Source: Fragilaria crotonensis (taxonomy: Eukaryota; Bacillariophyta; Fragilariophyceae; Fragilariales; Fragilariaceae). From it: 64,000 nt of DNA. Both the position numbers and the translations under genes were made by a program. Shown here one piece after another: positions 44,561 to 55,081 of the stretch (position 1 is the stretch's first letter; each line of letters opens with the position of its first letter). The notes below the pieces were generated by a model. The model did not search any database and was not told where the DNA came from. It was given only the letters and a program-made list of their open reading frames with translations. The stretch covers positions 30,056-94,055 of the forward strand of contig JAKSYS010000183.1 of assembly GCA_022925895.1 (NCBI GenBank). Direction: 5' to 3'.

Positions 44561-45399
44561 CGACCATCACCATGATGGAAACATTCAATCAACACAACAA
44601 TCAACACGAAAAAAAGCACATTTGCAGTCTTACCACTTAAGACTGCAATGTCTTGTGGGTGGGAAAGGACGAAGAAGGAGCGAAGATGCCAAATAATGGA
44701 GCATCAATGTGGTGTCGGGCATGACACCAAGTGGTGGAGTGCTCAACGAACGAAGTGTGAGATGTGACACTTCCCGCAAAAAAAATCACGTACGATTCTA
44801 CTAAAGACAATACTGTGGCTGAAAAAGAATTAATTCCTTGTAGAAATATACAGCATGCACTGGTATTGGTGCCAAAGAATTAATCAGTACATACTATCGC
44901 CTACAATTCTACGGTTTGTTGTTGAAAACACAAGATCACGTAGTACGTAGCATAGTGTCATAGGAGTACTCGCATGATACAATACTGTACTAAAATTATA
45001 CGCTACCACCATACCGTAGTACACAAAACACAGCGCTATAGTAATGAAAGTACCGTACACAGTACCACACTACCATACACACAGACCACGCCGTAGCTAC
45101 CATACTGTACACCACCGCACCATACTAAACGTACTGTAGCAGGCACCGAACACCATGCACCATGCACCAGACACGCCCATAGCTACTTGTACAACGTACA
45201 ATGTACAGCGTATAACCAACAACGAACCATTGCGCTAGTACGACGGTAGTATCCCAGCTGACAGCACTGTAAAAACCGCTGTATACTGTACACTGTACGG
45301 CACAACCAATAGTCCACCCACGATACACCATGCTACTCCAGTATTTCGTACAAAACACGTACAGTACTCGGTGTTTTATGTGCATCGAAATAATGAAGA
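44561..45399. other. GTAC-rich non-coding segment of the large transposon
   Basis: Many short TACAGTAC/GTACTGTA palindromes and TACCGTA-type motifs, with no credible gene. It may be degenerate tandem repeat. Confidence 0.45.
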
Positions 45400-45560
45400 A
45401 AAAAGCTCAGGAATAATACTGCAGTAGTTCAGGAGCAAAAAAAATTCTTCATAAAAATGAGGAAACAGCAAATGTCGGAATCCTGAACTAAATAAATAAA
45501 CCAGAAAAAAACTTCAGGAATCCTGAACTAAATATGGGAATCCTGAAATTTTTCCAATAA
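45400..45560. repeat. Right subterminal repeats
   Basis: Copies of AATCCTGAACT and AGTTCAGGA in both orientations mirror those at the left end. Confidence 0.6.
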
Positions 45561-45612
45561 ATATGATAAAAAATTCTTGTATCAACTATGGTACTTAGTT
45601 TTGGCACCCTTA

Positions 45613-47740
45613 GATGATGGTTGTGGTGAAAGATAGCATGGGAGACTGCCATTGGCCAAAGTGTTGCATCAGCCACATCTGGTCAATGTACCGCTGAATG
45701 GAGCATCATTGTCCGAGCGATCGACATGATCGTTTGGATTGCCCTCTCAGCATGGCCATTGTGATGGTGAGCTCCAACTCCAGCAAACTTGACAACTTGC
45801 TTCAGAGTTCCAAGGTGCTCAGTGAACTTAGCTGAGGTGAAGCTCCCACCATTGTCAGAGAGATAGGATTGTGGAATGACTCCACTGTCCCTTGCCATCA
45901 ACTCAAAGTTCTGCTTGGCCTTCAAGGTCTCATGAGTGTTCAGATGCTTCTGAAACTCGACATGCACAAAGTTGGAAGCATGATCAATGAAGAGGCAGCC
46001 ACCAGCAAACATGTCTGAGTTCAAGCTCCTTGTTCCAGCTGAAGAGAAGAGCCTTCCCTTTGTTCCACAAATGAAGTGATCAATGGAGACTTGTTGTCCA
46101 GGGAGCAAGTTATATGCCTTGAGAACTCCAGCTCGATCCTTGATAACAGTTGTGATCTTGGCAGGAGCTGGGCGCTGATGTTGCTTCCCATATTGGCATG
46201 CAGCACACTTGGGAGGGTTGACAATCCGGCAGGCAGCAGTGTGGAGTGATCGATGCGACTCACTCCGACTCAGGACTCCAGTTCGCATGATGAATTGGAT
46301 CTTGCGAAAAGAAAGGTGTCCAAGGCGGTGGTGCCACCTTAACAACTCCTTCTCAGCTTCAGTCAAGTTGAGGTTGCTCTCGTGAACAGTGTTCAAAGTA
46401 ATGTTGAGAGCTGCAACTGCCTTGGGAGTATCTGAGCTGCGGTGTGCATCAGAGGTAGGCAAGTTGTTGTCAGGGTTGACTCTTGCAATGAGTTGCCCTC
46501 TGGCTTCATCAGAGGTGCCACTCAAGGTCAGTTGATGAGCTTCAATGGTGATGGTTTCTCCAGGATAAGCTTGGAGCAAGCTTGTGGTGGATAGGAGCCT
46601 GACCTTGATGCAAGACACCAAGTATGCTGGGACCTTGAGCATCCTTAGGTTGCCCAGAGTATCTTGTATTGCCCACAGAACATGACCTTGACCTTCAATC
46701 CTGAGTCCCTTTGCAATGCCCTGCAGTTGAGTAATAGGGCCAGGAGTGTTGATGGGTCCAACAAAGTCCTTGCGGTCAGGAGTGATCGAGATGCTTGCGC
46801 CAGAGTCCCAGATGACTGGAAACGTTGAAGTCTTGGGAAGGGATTCGCGGAAGCGGTCGCTTGACTGGAGAGCCATGCGAAGGATTGTGGAGTAGTTGCC
46901 GTTTGGAAACTTAGCCATGTTCACTTGCATTGCCATCTTGCGAGCAGCTTGAAGTTGCTTGGAGGTCCACTGATGGTTCCCTAGGCCTTGGAAGCCAATG
47001 GGAGAGACGGGGCGATAGACGCCGTTGGACTTGGGAAGCCTGCGAGCGCGGCGTCGCTGCCAGCGAAGCGGAGCGTCGAGGTAGGCGTCGTTGATATCGC
47101 AGTGGTTGATCCTTGGCCCTTCCTCTTGCGTCGACAAATCCGATGGCGAGCGGGATGTGTTACGGACCTTGGGGCAAGGTTCAGTTGGCCCATGGACGAT
47201 TGTATCGTTGCAGTGGCGGCAGGTCCAGTGAGTTGATCGCGGAATGGAGCGCTTGAGCGAATCGACACGCTGAAGGAGAGTCGCAACCTTGGAGTGAAGG
47301 TCGTTCAACTGCACTTGCTGCTGTTGTTCAACCAACGTTGGTGCATTCCTCCGAATGTAGCGTCCCATGGATCGCAAGTTAATGGGGTACCTGCGATGCA
47401 GTCCATGGGAGCGAATACTTCCGGCTTGGGGAACATTCGCGCGTCGTGTGACCTTGCGATTGTGTTGCTTGAGAGCACGACGATGGCGGCGAGAAGGTAG
47501 CTCCTTAGGATCAGGCTCAGGCGATGTTGAGCTGGGCTTAGGAAGCCAGAACAGTACGACCGTAGCCAGTAGTGCCCAAAGCAATGGAGCAATGAGCGCC
47601 TCCTGGTGAGCCTCCAAAATTGCGAGACGTGCGGGCGAACGACCATGACATGCGCTCGAAGGATTGCCATGACTTGGCTCCAATCGACGGCGTTGAAATG
47701 CGCCATGGCGAGTTGAATAATTTCCAGCGTGGAGGTCCAC
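45613..47740 (-). pseudogene. Copia pol, 5' part: protease and integrase, with a premature stop
   Basis: The open frame begins inside gag, in the -1 frame relative to it. The protease site is WDSGASISITPD (46807-46799 for Asp-Ser-Gly). The integrase has a His-His zinc part (LRWHHRLGHLSFRKI ... KCAACQYGK) and the core acids in VSIDHFICG, YLSDNGGSF and NGHAERAIQTI. At 45685-45683 a TGA stands where Trp is expected (HSAVH-stop-PDVADATLWP). Beyond it the frame reads on to the DNA transposon at 45612. Its N-terminal 100 residues include a hydrophobic segment (LLWALLATVVLFWLP). Confidence 0.8.
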
Positions 47741-49302
47741 ATAGTTTTTGCAAACGGGACTGAAAATATTGCCATCACGTAGGTGAGCAGTAGAACGAGT
47801 ACGGGGAGGATCCGGGTCATCATGGTGCGCAGGATAAAGAGCGCGTCAGTCACACTTGGGACGACCTCAATTTCCGTGGTCCACACCGATGGATCGAAGG
47901 CAAGGGAGACATTGTTGATTGCAGAACCAACACCTTGAGGGCCCTCAGAGCTCTTCTTGACGCCAGTATGCGTTGCCGTTGCGTGGGTGGTGGTCCAACG
48001 CTTGCAGCTTGCGCACCAGTTGAAAGCTTTTCCGTTGGCTTGCTTGACTTGAGGTGCTCCAGATGGAGGAGGAGTAGACTTCCAGGACTTGACATCCTTT
48101 GGTCTTTCATTGCCATTCCCGTTCCTGCCCTTGCCCTTGTTCTCTGGGCATTCGAGCGACCAGTGTCCAGGCTTGTTGCACTTGTGACAGACTCCTTTCT
48201 TGGCAAGTCCAGCGCCATTGTTGGAGGCCTTGGACTGGATGAGGTTGAGTACCTCAGCTCTGGTGATTGGAGTTGCCATGTTTCCGAATGCAGCTGGTGG
48301 AGCCTTGGAGTCGCGAGTGTGACGTGCAGGCGGCCACTCCTTCCTGTCAAAGAGCGTCCTGTAGGCATCCTCTGCGTGAGCGCAGATGTCCTTGTAGGTC
48401 AGCTTGTTGACTTGCATGTGAAGGTTGGCAGCTTCCTTGTCCTTGAATCCAATGTCCAACAAGGCTTGCTCCAACTTCTGCTTGACAGATCGCAAAGGAA
48501 AGCGGAAGTCCTCGTTGCCAGAACCACCAGACAAAAGAAAGATCTTGAGCATGGCCAGAGTGAGGTTGTGGTCATACTGGCCAGCAGTCGTCAACTCATT
48601 TGCATCCTTGCGAAAGTGAGCTGCCAATTGTTCAAGGTTCTCTCCAGAGTACTGACTTGGGAGCCTGGCCTTGATGATGGCCTTGAGATCTTCAAACCTC
48701 TCAATGGAGGTGGACTGGATTGACTTGAGGAACTGGAGCCACACAACTGGGAAGGAGTCAGAATCATCCAACCTCTCAGTTACCTTGTTGCTGAGCTCAG
48801 TGGAGAGTGAAGCAAGCAAATAGGTCCTAGCTGCCATGTCGTTGGTCCTGTCATACTTGTCGTAGCGTTGAACTTGAGCTTCCGCCAACAACTTTGCCGA
48901 CTGGACCGTGTACCTGGCGTGAGCCTTGATAACGTTAGTCATCTTGGCGTCGTCAGTTGGGTCCCTGAGGTAAGCAATGGAGTCCATCCCGGTGTCCTTG
49001 AGATGATCCCAGACAACATTCTGGAAGCTGATCAAATCATCACTTGGCTTGAAGGAGATCTTGTGCCCAGTTCTCCTGAAGTTGTAGCCCTTCTGGGCTG
49101 CAGAAACATAGACAGGGCGGAGCTGGTTGGGAGAGGTGTGCTCTAGGAGAGCAATGGAGCCATCCAAACCTGTCCAGGTGTAGTTGGGCTTTCCACCTGT
49201 CCAAGCAGACCATTCATCCTTGGTCACCAAAGTGATTCCCCCAATGAGGGGAACAAGAGGCTTGGAGCTTGAAGGAGCTGGGAGCTCCACTGGGGCAGTC
49301 AT
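47305..49302 (-). CDS. Gag of the second copia element, with a C-terminal membrane-like extension
   Basis: The first ATG in the open frame is at 49302 (MTAPVELPAP); the frame is open somewhat further upstream without ATG. The body has UBN2/retrotran_gag-like helices (VVWLQFLKSIQSTSIERFEDL, LAAHFRKDANEL). A zinc knuckle CHKCNKPGHWSLEC (near 48170) and a second Cys/His group (WCASCKRWTTTHATATH) follow. The last 170 residues contain a hydrophobic stretch (ILPVLVLLLTYVMAIF) and overlap pol by 436 bases, so pol may be made by a -1 shift. Confidence 0.75.
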   Translation of the reverse strand: MTAPVELPAPSSSKPLVPLIGGITLVTKDEWSAWTGGKPNYTWTGLDGSIALLEHTSPNQLRPVYVSAAQKGYNFRRTGHKISFKPSDDLISFQNVVWDHLKDTGMDSIAYLRDPTDDAKMTNVIKAHARYTVQSAKLLAEAQVQRYDKYDRTNDMAARTYLLASLSTELSNKVTERLDDSDSFPVVWLQFLKSIQSTSIERFEDLKAIIKARLPSQYSGENLEQLAAHFRKDANELTTAGQYDHNLTLAMLKIFLLSGGSGNEDFRFPLRSVKQKLEQALLDIGFKDKEAANLHMQVNKLTYKDICAHAEDAYRTLFDRKEWPPARHTRDSKAPPAAFGNMATPITRAEVLNLIQSKASNNGAGLAKKGVCHKCNKPGHWSLECPENKGKGRNGNGNERPKDVKSWKSTPPPSGAPQVKQANGKAFNWCASCKRWTTTHATATHTGVKKSSEGPQGVGSAINNVSLAFDPSVWTTEIEVVPSVTDALFILRTMMTRILPVLVLLLTYVMAIFSVPFAKTMWTSTLEIIQLAMAHFNAVDWSQVMAILRAHVMVVRPHVSQFWRLTRRRSLLHCFGHYWLRSYCSGFLSPAQHRLSLILRSYLLAAIVVLSSNTIARSHDARMFPKPEVFAPMDCIAGTPLTCDPWDATFGGMHQRWLNNSSKCS

Positions 49303-49743
49303 TGGAGTTGGGAACTCCAAGACAGACTCTTCATCAGTAGCAAGAGTCCTGGCTTGAGCGATTGCCTCGGTGAGGCGAACGTCGACAGGATCGGAGATCT
49401 CGAATCCTTCTGGATTGCCGCGGCCTTCGACAGCAGTCCCGAGGATTCCAACAACAGGTTCGTCTGGAAGATTCGTCGGGACGTAGAGCCTTCAGATGGT
49501 GGAACCGACATGATGATTGGAGTCTTGGCTTGGAAAGCAGATCTTCAACCACTCAACAGATTGCTGACTGCGTACTCGAGTTGGCAGAGAGCAATGAATC
49601 AGCCTAGTCTTGGGAAGACGTGGGGCTGTCGCAGGATCACCGGAGGAGACCTGCCTTGACGCGGAGTGTAACTTCCTTGGAAAGGAACTTGAAACGAGCT
49701 TGCCGGAGAGGAAAGTGCGTTAGAGGGTAAGTCTTATTATTGG

Positions 49744-49755
49744 GCGAAAATAACC
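49744..49755 (-). other. Primer-binding site of the second copia element
   Basis: In the element's sense TGGTTATTTTCG follows the 5' LTR directly. The leading TGG matches a tRNA 3' CCA end. The tRNA is not identified. Confidence 0.5.
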
Positions 49756-50342
49756 AGTCGAAGTACACGGCGTGATCAAGGCTGCGTACTAGTTCGTAGA
49801 AATCCGGGTTCGGTCAAACGTAGAGTTTTAATTCTAGAGTTGTTTAACTTATGAGCTTATTTCTAGGTTTCACTTTGAAGGAACCAATTCAATCCAGGTC
49901 CGATTGAATCTTGCCGGTCTACTTTCGCGAAGTTAGAGGGTTGTGGGAGTGAACATTCAAAGCCTTCATCCCACTGATAAGGGCATTGAAATGTCAGCTC
50001 CAACTCCACTTGCAAGAGTAAATTGGTGATCGCAACAACTGTTGCAACATGGCCAGACTTAGCCAACATGATGAGGGACACATGTTGGAAATTAGTTGAC
50101 ACATGAAGGGAGATTGCAGTTGAATTGCACTGGGTTAATGTGGACAAATTGTTGTTGTAGAAAAGGAGGTTATGAGGGCGGAAAGCAGTCCGGGACAACT
50201 GTAGTTTTTGTACTGGCGATTCGCCGTATACAGTTGGCGTGAGAATCTTCGTATCCAAAGCCGGATGGGACTCAGCTGGCGGGGACGAAATTTCAACGTC
50301 AATAACGGCACAATAACAGCTGTTAGCTGCTGTACCTTGACT
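49756..50342 (-). repeat. 5' LTR of the second copia element
   Basis: 587 bp, same length as the LTR at 30380-30966. It should hold the element's promoter. Confidence 0.9.
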
Positions 50343-50347
50343 CTTTA

Positions 50348-50661
50348 GACTTTACTGAGTACTGAGGACTCCAGTGCTCTGAGTATACTGTACTTTGAGT
50401 ACAGTAGGTTTCGTAGGTTCAGGCGTGCGATTGCAACAACGGGAACCCACACGAATCCATCGCTTTACGAAGAAATGTGTTATGCGGTCACCACTGCCCG
50501 CATTCCCTCTTCAGTCCTTGCCGCGAACGCATCTCCATCGCTCGAGTCTGTAGAACTGTTCTTGACACCATCAAGACATTTGGCATCAAGGTTGGAGAGA
50601 AGGAAGCGTGATTCTAGGACATCCTTCGATTGAACCTGCACAGGTTGCTGTTTGTTGCACC
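50348..50661 (+). promoter_or_regulatory. Remaining promoter half and leader of F3
   Basis: Continues the E-F3 intergenic region after the copia element and matches the D-F2 region at 24480-24766. It includes GTAC-rich palindromes and the F leader. Confidence 0.5.
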
Positions 50662-51282
50662 ATGTTGCCTTTTCGCACGACTCCCAAGAAGTCAGTATGT
50701 TCTCTACTGTCACCGGCACGATCACTCGCACTGGTACTGTCGCTGATACTCGGACTCATTGTGGCAGTCACCTGGGTCGGCTCCGGTTCAGGCCATGTTA
50801 GGTACTTGAACCAGTTCTACCTTACGCATGCCAATGAGCTTATGGATTGGTCTGAATTACTGCCCTATACACTAGGAAGAAGACTTCAAAATGATTCTGG
50901 AAAGGGTGATGATGGCATGTATTTCTGCATCGGCGAGGATGGAACCCCGGTTGCCATGGGACAGAATGGCGGAGGAAGGCGAACATTACGACGACTGACC
51001 GACGCATCTCCACCATATTGCAATGATTTGCCTGGCGGATATCCTGGCAATTTTGGCAATTCGCAATATCCTTTTCCCCCGCCAAATTATCCTGTTGCTA
51101 GTCCAGCCGCCATTGGAGGCGATGCTCCCACTTTGGAGTCAAGGTATGCCCCATTTACACCAGATCGGTCGCCTTTAGCATCACCCACTTTTGTCAGTGC
51201 AACACTTGGAAAAACTGGGAAAAACTCTGTTTTGTATACGTACCCGCAACAGGGTACTTGTACTGCATACTGCATAATGTAG
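50662..51282 (+). pseudogene. F3: truncated F-family member
   Basis: The ATG at 50662 and the first 190 or so codons follow F1 and F2: basic start, hydrophobic stretch, Cys/Gly segment and Pro/Ser spacer. After SPTFVSATL the sequence departs from the family and ends in 20 unrelated residues. The conserved C-terminal part (DYENELFG...) is gone, so a deletion or rearrangement fused the gene to the A2 3' flank. It may still make a secreted or anchored stub. Confidence 0.65.
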
Positions 51283-51554
51283 GACAAAAAGAGAGTTTTA
51301 GAACGTGTGCTACGGAGCAGACAGAGTAGAACCAGTCATACGTTCTGGAGATCCTGTCGTTGTTTTATGGGAATTGGGAATTCTATGTACAGTCTATGAA
51401 ATACACCGAACAAATGTGATGAACCCATACTCGTACCGTAGAATGTAGAATCATTACTTCGGGATTTTACTGTCAACAACAACCCTACGGCTGGTATATA
51501 CCGATCGACCTCGTTTGAAACATCGTTCTCTCGGCGGCGTTATTACGGTTGAAA
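51283..51554. other. Convergent spacer F3-A2
   Basis: Unmatched sequence between the truncated F3 and the A2 stop. Nothing recognised. Confidence 0.35.
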
Positions 51555-52778
51555 TCACACAGGCTTGCAATATGGAAGGTAAAACAAAATCAACACTGGC
51601 AAGACCCATGCCAAAACGCGGAGAGGCATAACTTCAATCAACGCGTCGTACATTGAGTGTGCTGGTGGCTTTGCGTCCCTGGTGAGATAGAATTGCTTAT
51701 CGTACGCTTCGATAACCGAGTTCTGGTTCTTGGGCGTCTGATTGTCCTCCCCGTGCATCGCAATAGAAATAGCCTTGTTCTCCCAGTGCATAAGAATAGA
51801 AATGTACTTCTCCTTCACAACATCGTCAAGCTGTAGAATGAATTCAAATGCCAAGGAGTTCAGCACCATGTTGAGGGGATCTGGTGTGACAAAAACAATG
51901 AAAAGATTGATGGCGTACACGAAAACTTCATACCACATGTTCATACAGTGATCCAGGAATCGCGCCACACTGAGCCTGAGGCGAACAAATTTACCAAAAG
52001 ATGCATGGTCAGTTTTAATTGCAACAGAGTGTTCGCTTGCCTTGCTTGTCAACATAAAAACAATTCTGACGATGTAAATGCATCCGATGGCAGATGCAAC
52101 AGCCTTGGCTATCCCGTCTGCGCTCATCGGGCAAAATTCGACTATGATGTAAGTTTGTCGAGCGTACAGAAGTAGAAGACTCGGAAGCATAAACTGCGCG
52201 ATAAGGACAAGGAAGAGAAGAAACCAAATCCAGACGTTATTCCACCAATTCTTGTGGTGCATCACCATGATTGTGAACATGCCAATGTCCGACTGAGACT
52301 TCATGAATTCCTCCCAGTCCGCTGAAAGGGCGGCTCTGGCATTGGTACGTGACGCGATCAAATCCAGCCCAATTTTGATGACTCGTTCATTGCCTGCAGC
52401 ACCGTCCGGTAATTCACCAGCCTCCTTATCTGCCAGGGCATCTGCTTTAGCGGCTTCTCTAGCCAAACGAGCTGCTTCCTCATCCAAAAAGTTAGCTTCT
52501 ACCCACGCGCGTGCTGCAGCGGCTTCGGCATGGCCAACTAATGCCTGGGAAACGGCCCCAGGAACATTGCTTTGATTAGCAGCGGCTTGGGCTGCCTCTA
52601 GCAGAGTCTGCGCGTGAACGGCGAGTACATAGAGATCGCTAGCTCTCTTGGCAGCGTCAGCGGCCAACTCTCGGGCTTCAATGGCTTCGTTGAAGGCATC
52701 AATGAAACGGTCAGCTTGGAGATCAGGGGCGTCGTCGGCGTCGTTATCAATTTGGATTGGAGGGTCGACAGCGTCCAT
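51555..52778 (-). CDS. A2: polytopic membrane protein (407 aa), intact
   Basis: The ATG at 52778 gives MDAVDPPIQI. The acidic start is short and lacks the decapeptide array of D and E. Residues 25-150 are alanine-rich and helical. The motif SDIGMFTIMVMHH (163-175) precedes hydrophobic segments at about 183-205, 223-243, 282-298 and 385-403, with the core LAFEFILQLDDVVKEKY (309-325) after the third. It is the most compact intact member and shows the minimal architecture. Divergent from F4. No known domain recognised. Confidence 0.8.
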   Translation of the reverse strand: MDAVDPPIQIDNDADDAPDLQADRFIDAFNEAIEARELAADAAKRASDLYVLAVHAQTLLEAAQAAANQSNVPGAVSQALVGHAEAAAARAWVEANFLDEEAARLAREAAKADALADKEAGELPDGAAGNERVIKIGLDLIASRTNARAALSADWEEFMKSQSDIGMFTIMVMHHKNWWNNVWIWFLLFLVLIAQFMLPSLLLLYARQTYIIVEFCPMSADGIAKAVASAIGCIYIVRIVFMLTSKASEHSVAIKTDHASFGKFVRLRLSVARFLDHCMNMWYEVFVYAINLFIVFVTPDPLNMVLNSLAFEFILQLDDVVKEKYISILMHWENKAISIAMHGEDNQTPKNQNSVIEAYDKQFYLTRDAKPPAHSMYDALIEVMPLRVLAWVLPVLILFYLPYCKPV

Positions 52779-53473
52779 GTTTTATTGCCTCTGAGTCAAT
52801 TCCGCGCTACTTTTCGACGTTGATGTCTATGAATTAATGTCATCGCAATTTTGCGTTTGACACACCACTTACAAAGTGCTTTCAACTGATGATAGGTATC
52901 ATGTCAAGAGCGTTATCTCATGCATCGCTAGATTTAAGCCTGCTCCGTTGAGAGCGTTCGGCCGATTTCCCAACCGTTCCGTCACGTCCCTGGTCATACA
53001 TAACTGGAGACTGGAAAAGTTGTCATCTCCGTCAATTAATCATTTAATACTCTCCAAAGCAGGAGTGCTTGCTCTCCACTCCTGGACAAAGTATGAATCG
53101 AGGTATGATATCAATCAAAGATATTGGAGGCTTCCTTCTAGTGGATGATGCATCGCGGAACCTTTTAAAAACACTTGTGTTGTCTATGTAGATATGGCAC
53201 TTTGGTATCAGGTGCGTTGAGTTTTTTATCTCTTTTTTATGATACAGTACACGCAATACACTCAGTGACGCTGCATCATATCGTATCATGATAGTACTTG
53301 GTACTCCAGTGCTGTACTCCGGAGTTGTCGTAAATTCGATTGGTACAGTAGCAATACTACCGGTAGAGTACTTTAGACTTTACTCTCCAGTGCTCTGAGT
53401 GTACTGTACTTTGAGTACAGTAGCTTGTCGGTTCAGTGCGATTGCAACAACGGGAACCCTCGGATACATCGCT
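52779..53473. promoter_or_regulatory. Divergent intergenic region A2-F4
   Basis: Near-identical to 629-1318, with a few added bases (for example at the GTACTCCGGAGT palindrome) that are missing there. Confidence 0.5.
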
Positions 53474-53476
53474 TTA

Positions 53477-54884
53477 GGCCGATGCTTACCGTAAACAAAA
53501 CTGTTTTTACAAAATTCGCAGAGCCTTTTGGTGCAATTTTTGTGTGACAACCCTCCTTAAGTTAACAAAACTGTTTTCACAAAATTTGCAGCATGTTTTG
53601 TTGCAAGTTTTGTGTGACAACCCTCCTTACCGTCAACAGAAATTTTTGTTTTATGTTTAATATCCATACATGAGGAGCATTTAAAATGGAAAACATACGA
53701 GTGCAAGTGGAATGGTCATTTTACGAGACTCGTCCATTTTGCACCTTCACACCACCATGTCAGATCCACCATCAGGCATGGCTTCTTTGCCGAAATCAGA
53801 AATGAAGAAGAAGAGTCGGAACTGTGGAACGAATGTGAGAAAAGAGGGGCTTAGAGCTTGCATGGTGGTGCGGTACTGCTTGTTTCGACGATGAATGTCT
53901 AAGCAATCAACGCCACATTCGCGATGGCAAGTATGAAAGCGATGGCGAGTAGTAGTAGCTAGGTGTCCTATGTAGTAGTACTAAGTCAGTTAACAAATAG
54001 TTTAAATGGTAGGAATGTTTCGAGGCTTATCATTGACCAGAAACTTCGGCCAAATCACTACATTCTTGTGAAATGCAAGCTTAAAATGCTCCACAAGCAT
54101 GGACTGGTGCTGAAACAGCGGTAGTAACGATAGGTTGTTAACGGTCTCGTTGTCTTTTCCAAGAAATGCTTCTGTTGGTGTTGCTCATCAAATGATCATG
54201 ATCGCCGATATTGTCCTCCTCACTGTCAATTGCTTCGTCATCACGAGCCATATAGCCACAGTAAGTTCCATCGTACGTTAATGGCCCCCTAGTATCACCA
54301 GCATTGAGGAGATCCATCAACCTCCAGATCGATGCCGGAATATCGCTTGTATCTTCATTTAGCGCACCGCCTTCAGTTTCCCAGCGTCTTCTTGATCAAG
54401 ATGTTCTTGAAAATTGTCATCGTTAAATGTGCGATTCTCGTTGTAGCAAGCCCATTCATTGATGGGACGAACGTCGTGCACACCATCGCGAATGCTTTGC
54501 ATCAATGCTGTCACATCGGTTCGAAGTTCTCTACCGGTAGACTATGAGAAGAACCCATCTTCCGCAGGTGACGAAAGAAATGTGAAACACAGTGGGTTGA
54601 GATGAATGGAGGCAACTAGGAGATATTGACAACGAAGAAGACACCGTCACATAAATACAGAGGTGCTGTTTTTTAATGTATCCAAGGTCGCGAGGCAAAT
54701 TTTGTTCGGCTCCGGGATATTCACAAAATTTGCAGCAAGTTTCGTGGAAAAGTGGGATGTCACCCGGCTTCACGAAAAATGCAGCATTTTTTGTGAATTG
54801 TTTTGTGGTTAAGCACCAGGTTTTATAAAATTTTCATCGAATTTTGTTTTTGTTTGCAACTTTTGTCTACGGTAAGCATCGGCC
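53477..54884. mobile_element. Harbinger-like non-autonomous element, second copy (1408 bp)
   Basis: Same termini and TTA flanks (53474-53476, 54885-54887) as 1322-2729. A minus-strand open stretch at 54320-54138 (MDLLNAGDTRGPL...) could be a transposase tail remnant; it is frameshifted in the other copy. Confidence 0.85.
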
Positions 54885-55081
54885 TTACGACGATATCTGT
54901 GTTATGCGGTCACCACTGCCCGCATTCCTATTCAGTCCTTGCCGCGAACGCATCTCCATCGCCGAGTCTGTAGAACTGTTCTTGACACCATCAAGACATT
55001 TGGCATCAAGGTTGGAGAGAAGGAAGCGTGATTCTAGGACATCCTTCGATTGAACCTGGACAGGTTGCTGTTTGTTGCACC

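Larger units (their letters stand above)
33748..45610. mobile_element. 11.9-kb DNA transposon with TA duplication, unassigned superfamily
   Basis: Inverted termini AGGGTGCCAAAACCAAGT (left) and AGGGTGCCAAAACTAAGT (right, reversed) are flanked by TA at 33746-33747 and 45611-45612. Removing the element and one TA restores a continuous copia pol reading through His-His-Leu-Asp-Asp, which fixes the boundaries exactly. Both subterminal regions carry repeats of TTCCTGAACT. It holds a transposase-like gene (36168-38701, plus), a large reverse gene (43430-39113) and another reverse gene (35716-34303). The frameshifts suggest decay or sequence error. The size, accessory peptidases and TA target do not fit one familiar superfamily; KDZ or Plavaka relatives are possible. 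Confidence 0.8.
30380..50342 (-). mobile_element. Second Ty1/copia retrotransposon, split by a DNA transposon
   Basis: LTRs are 587 bp (30380-30966, 49756-50342) with the five-base duplication CTTTA at 30375-30379 and 50343-50347. In the element's sense the LTR reads AGTC...GACT, not TG...CA. The boundaries are supported by a TGG-starting primer-binding site next to the 5' LTR and the purine tract AGAGGGAG next to the 3' LTR. Without the 11.9-kb insertion the element is about 8.1 kb. Gag (49302-47305) and pol (47740 onward) overlap in different frames. It inserted between E and F3. Confidence 0.9.

Noticed and set aside
47935-48723. 262-codon plus-strand open frame opposite gag
   Set aside because: Antisense shadow of a well-supported gag gene; no own motifs.
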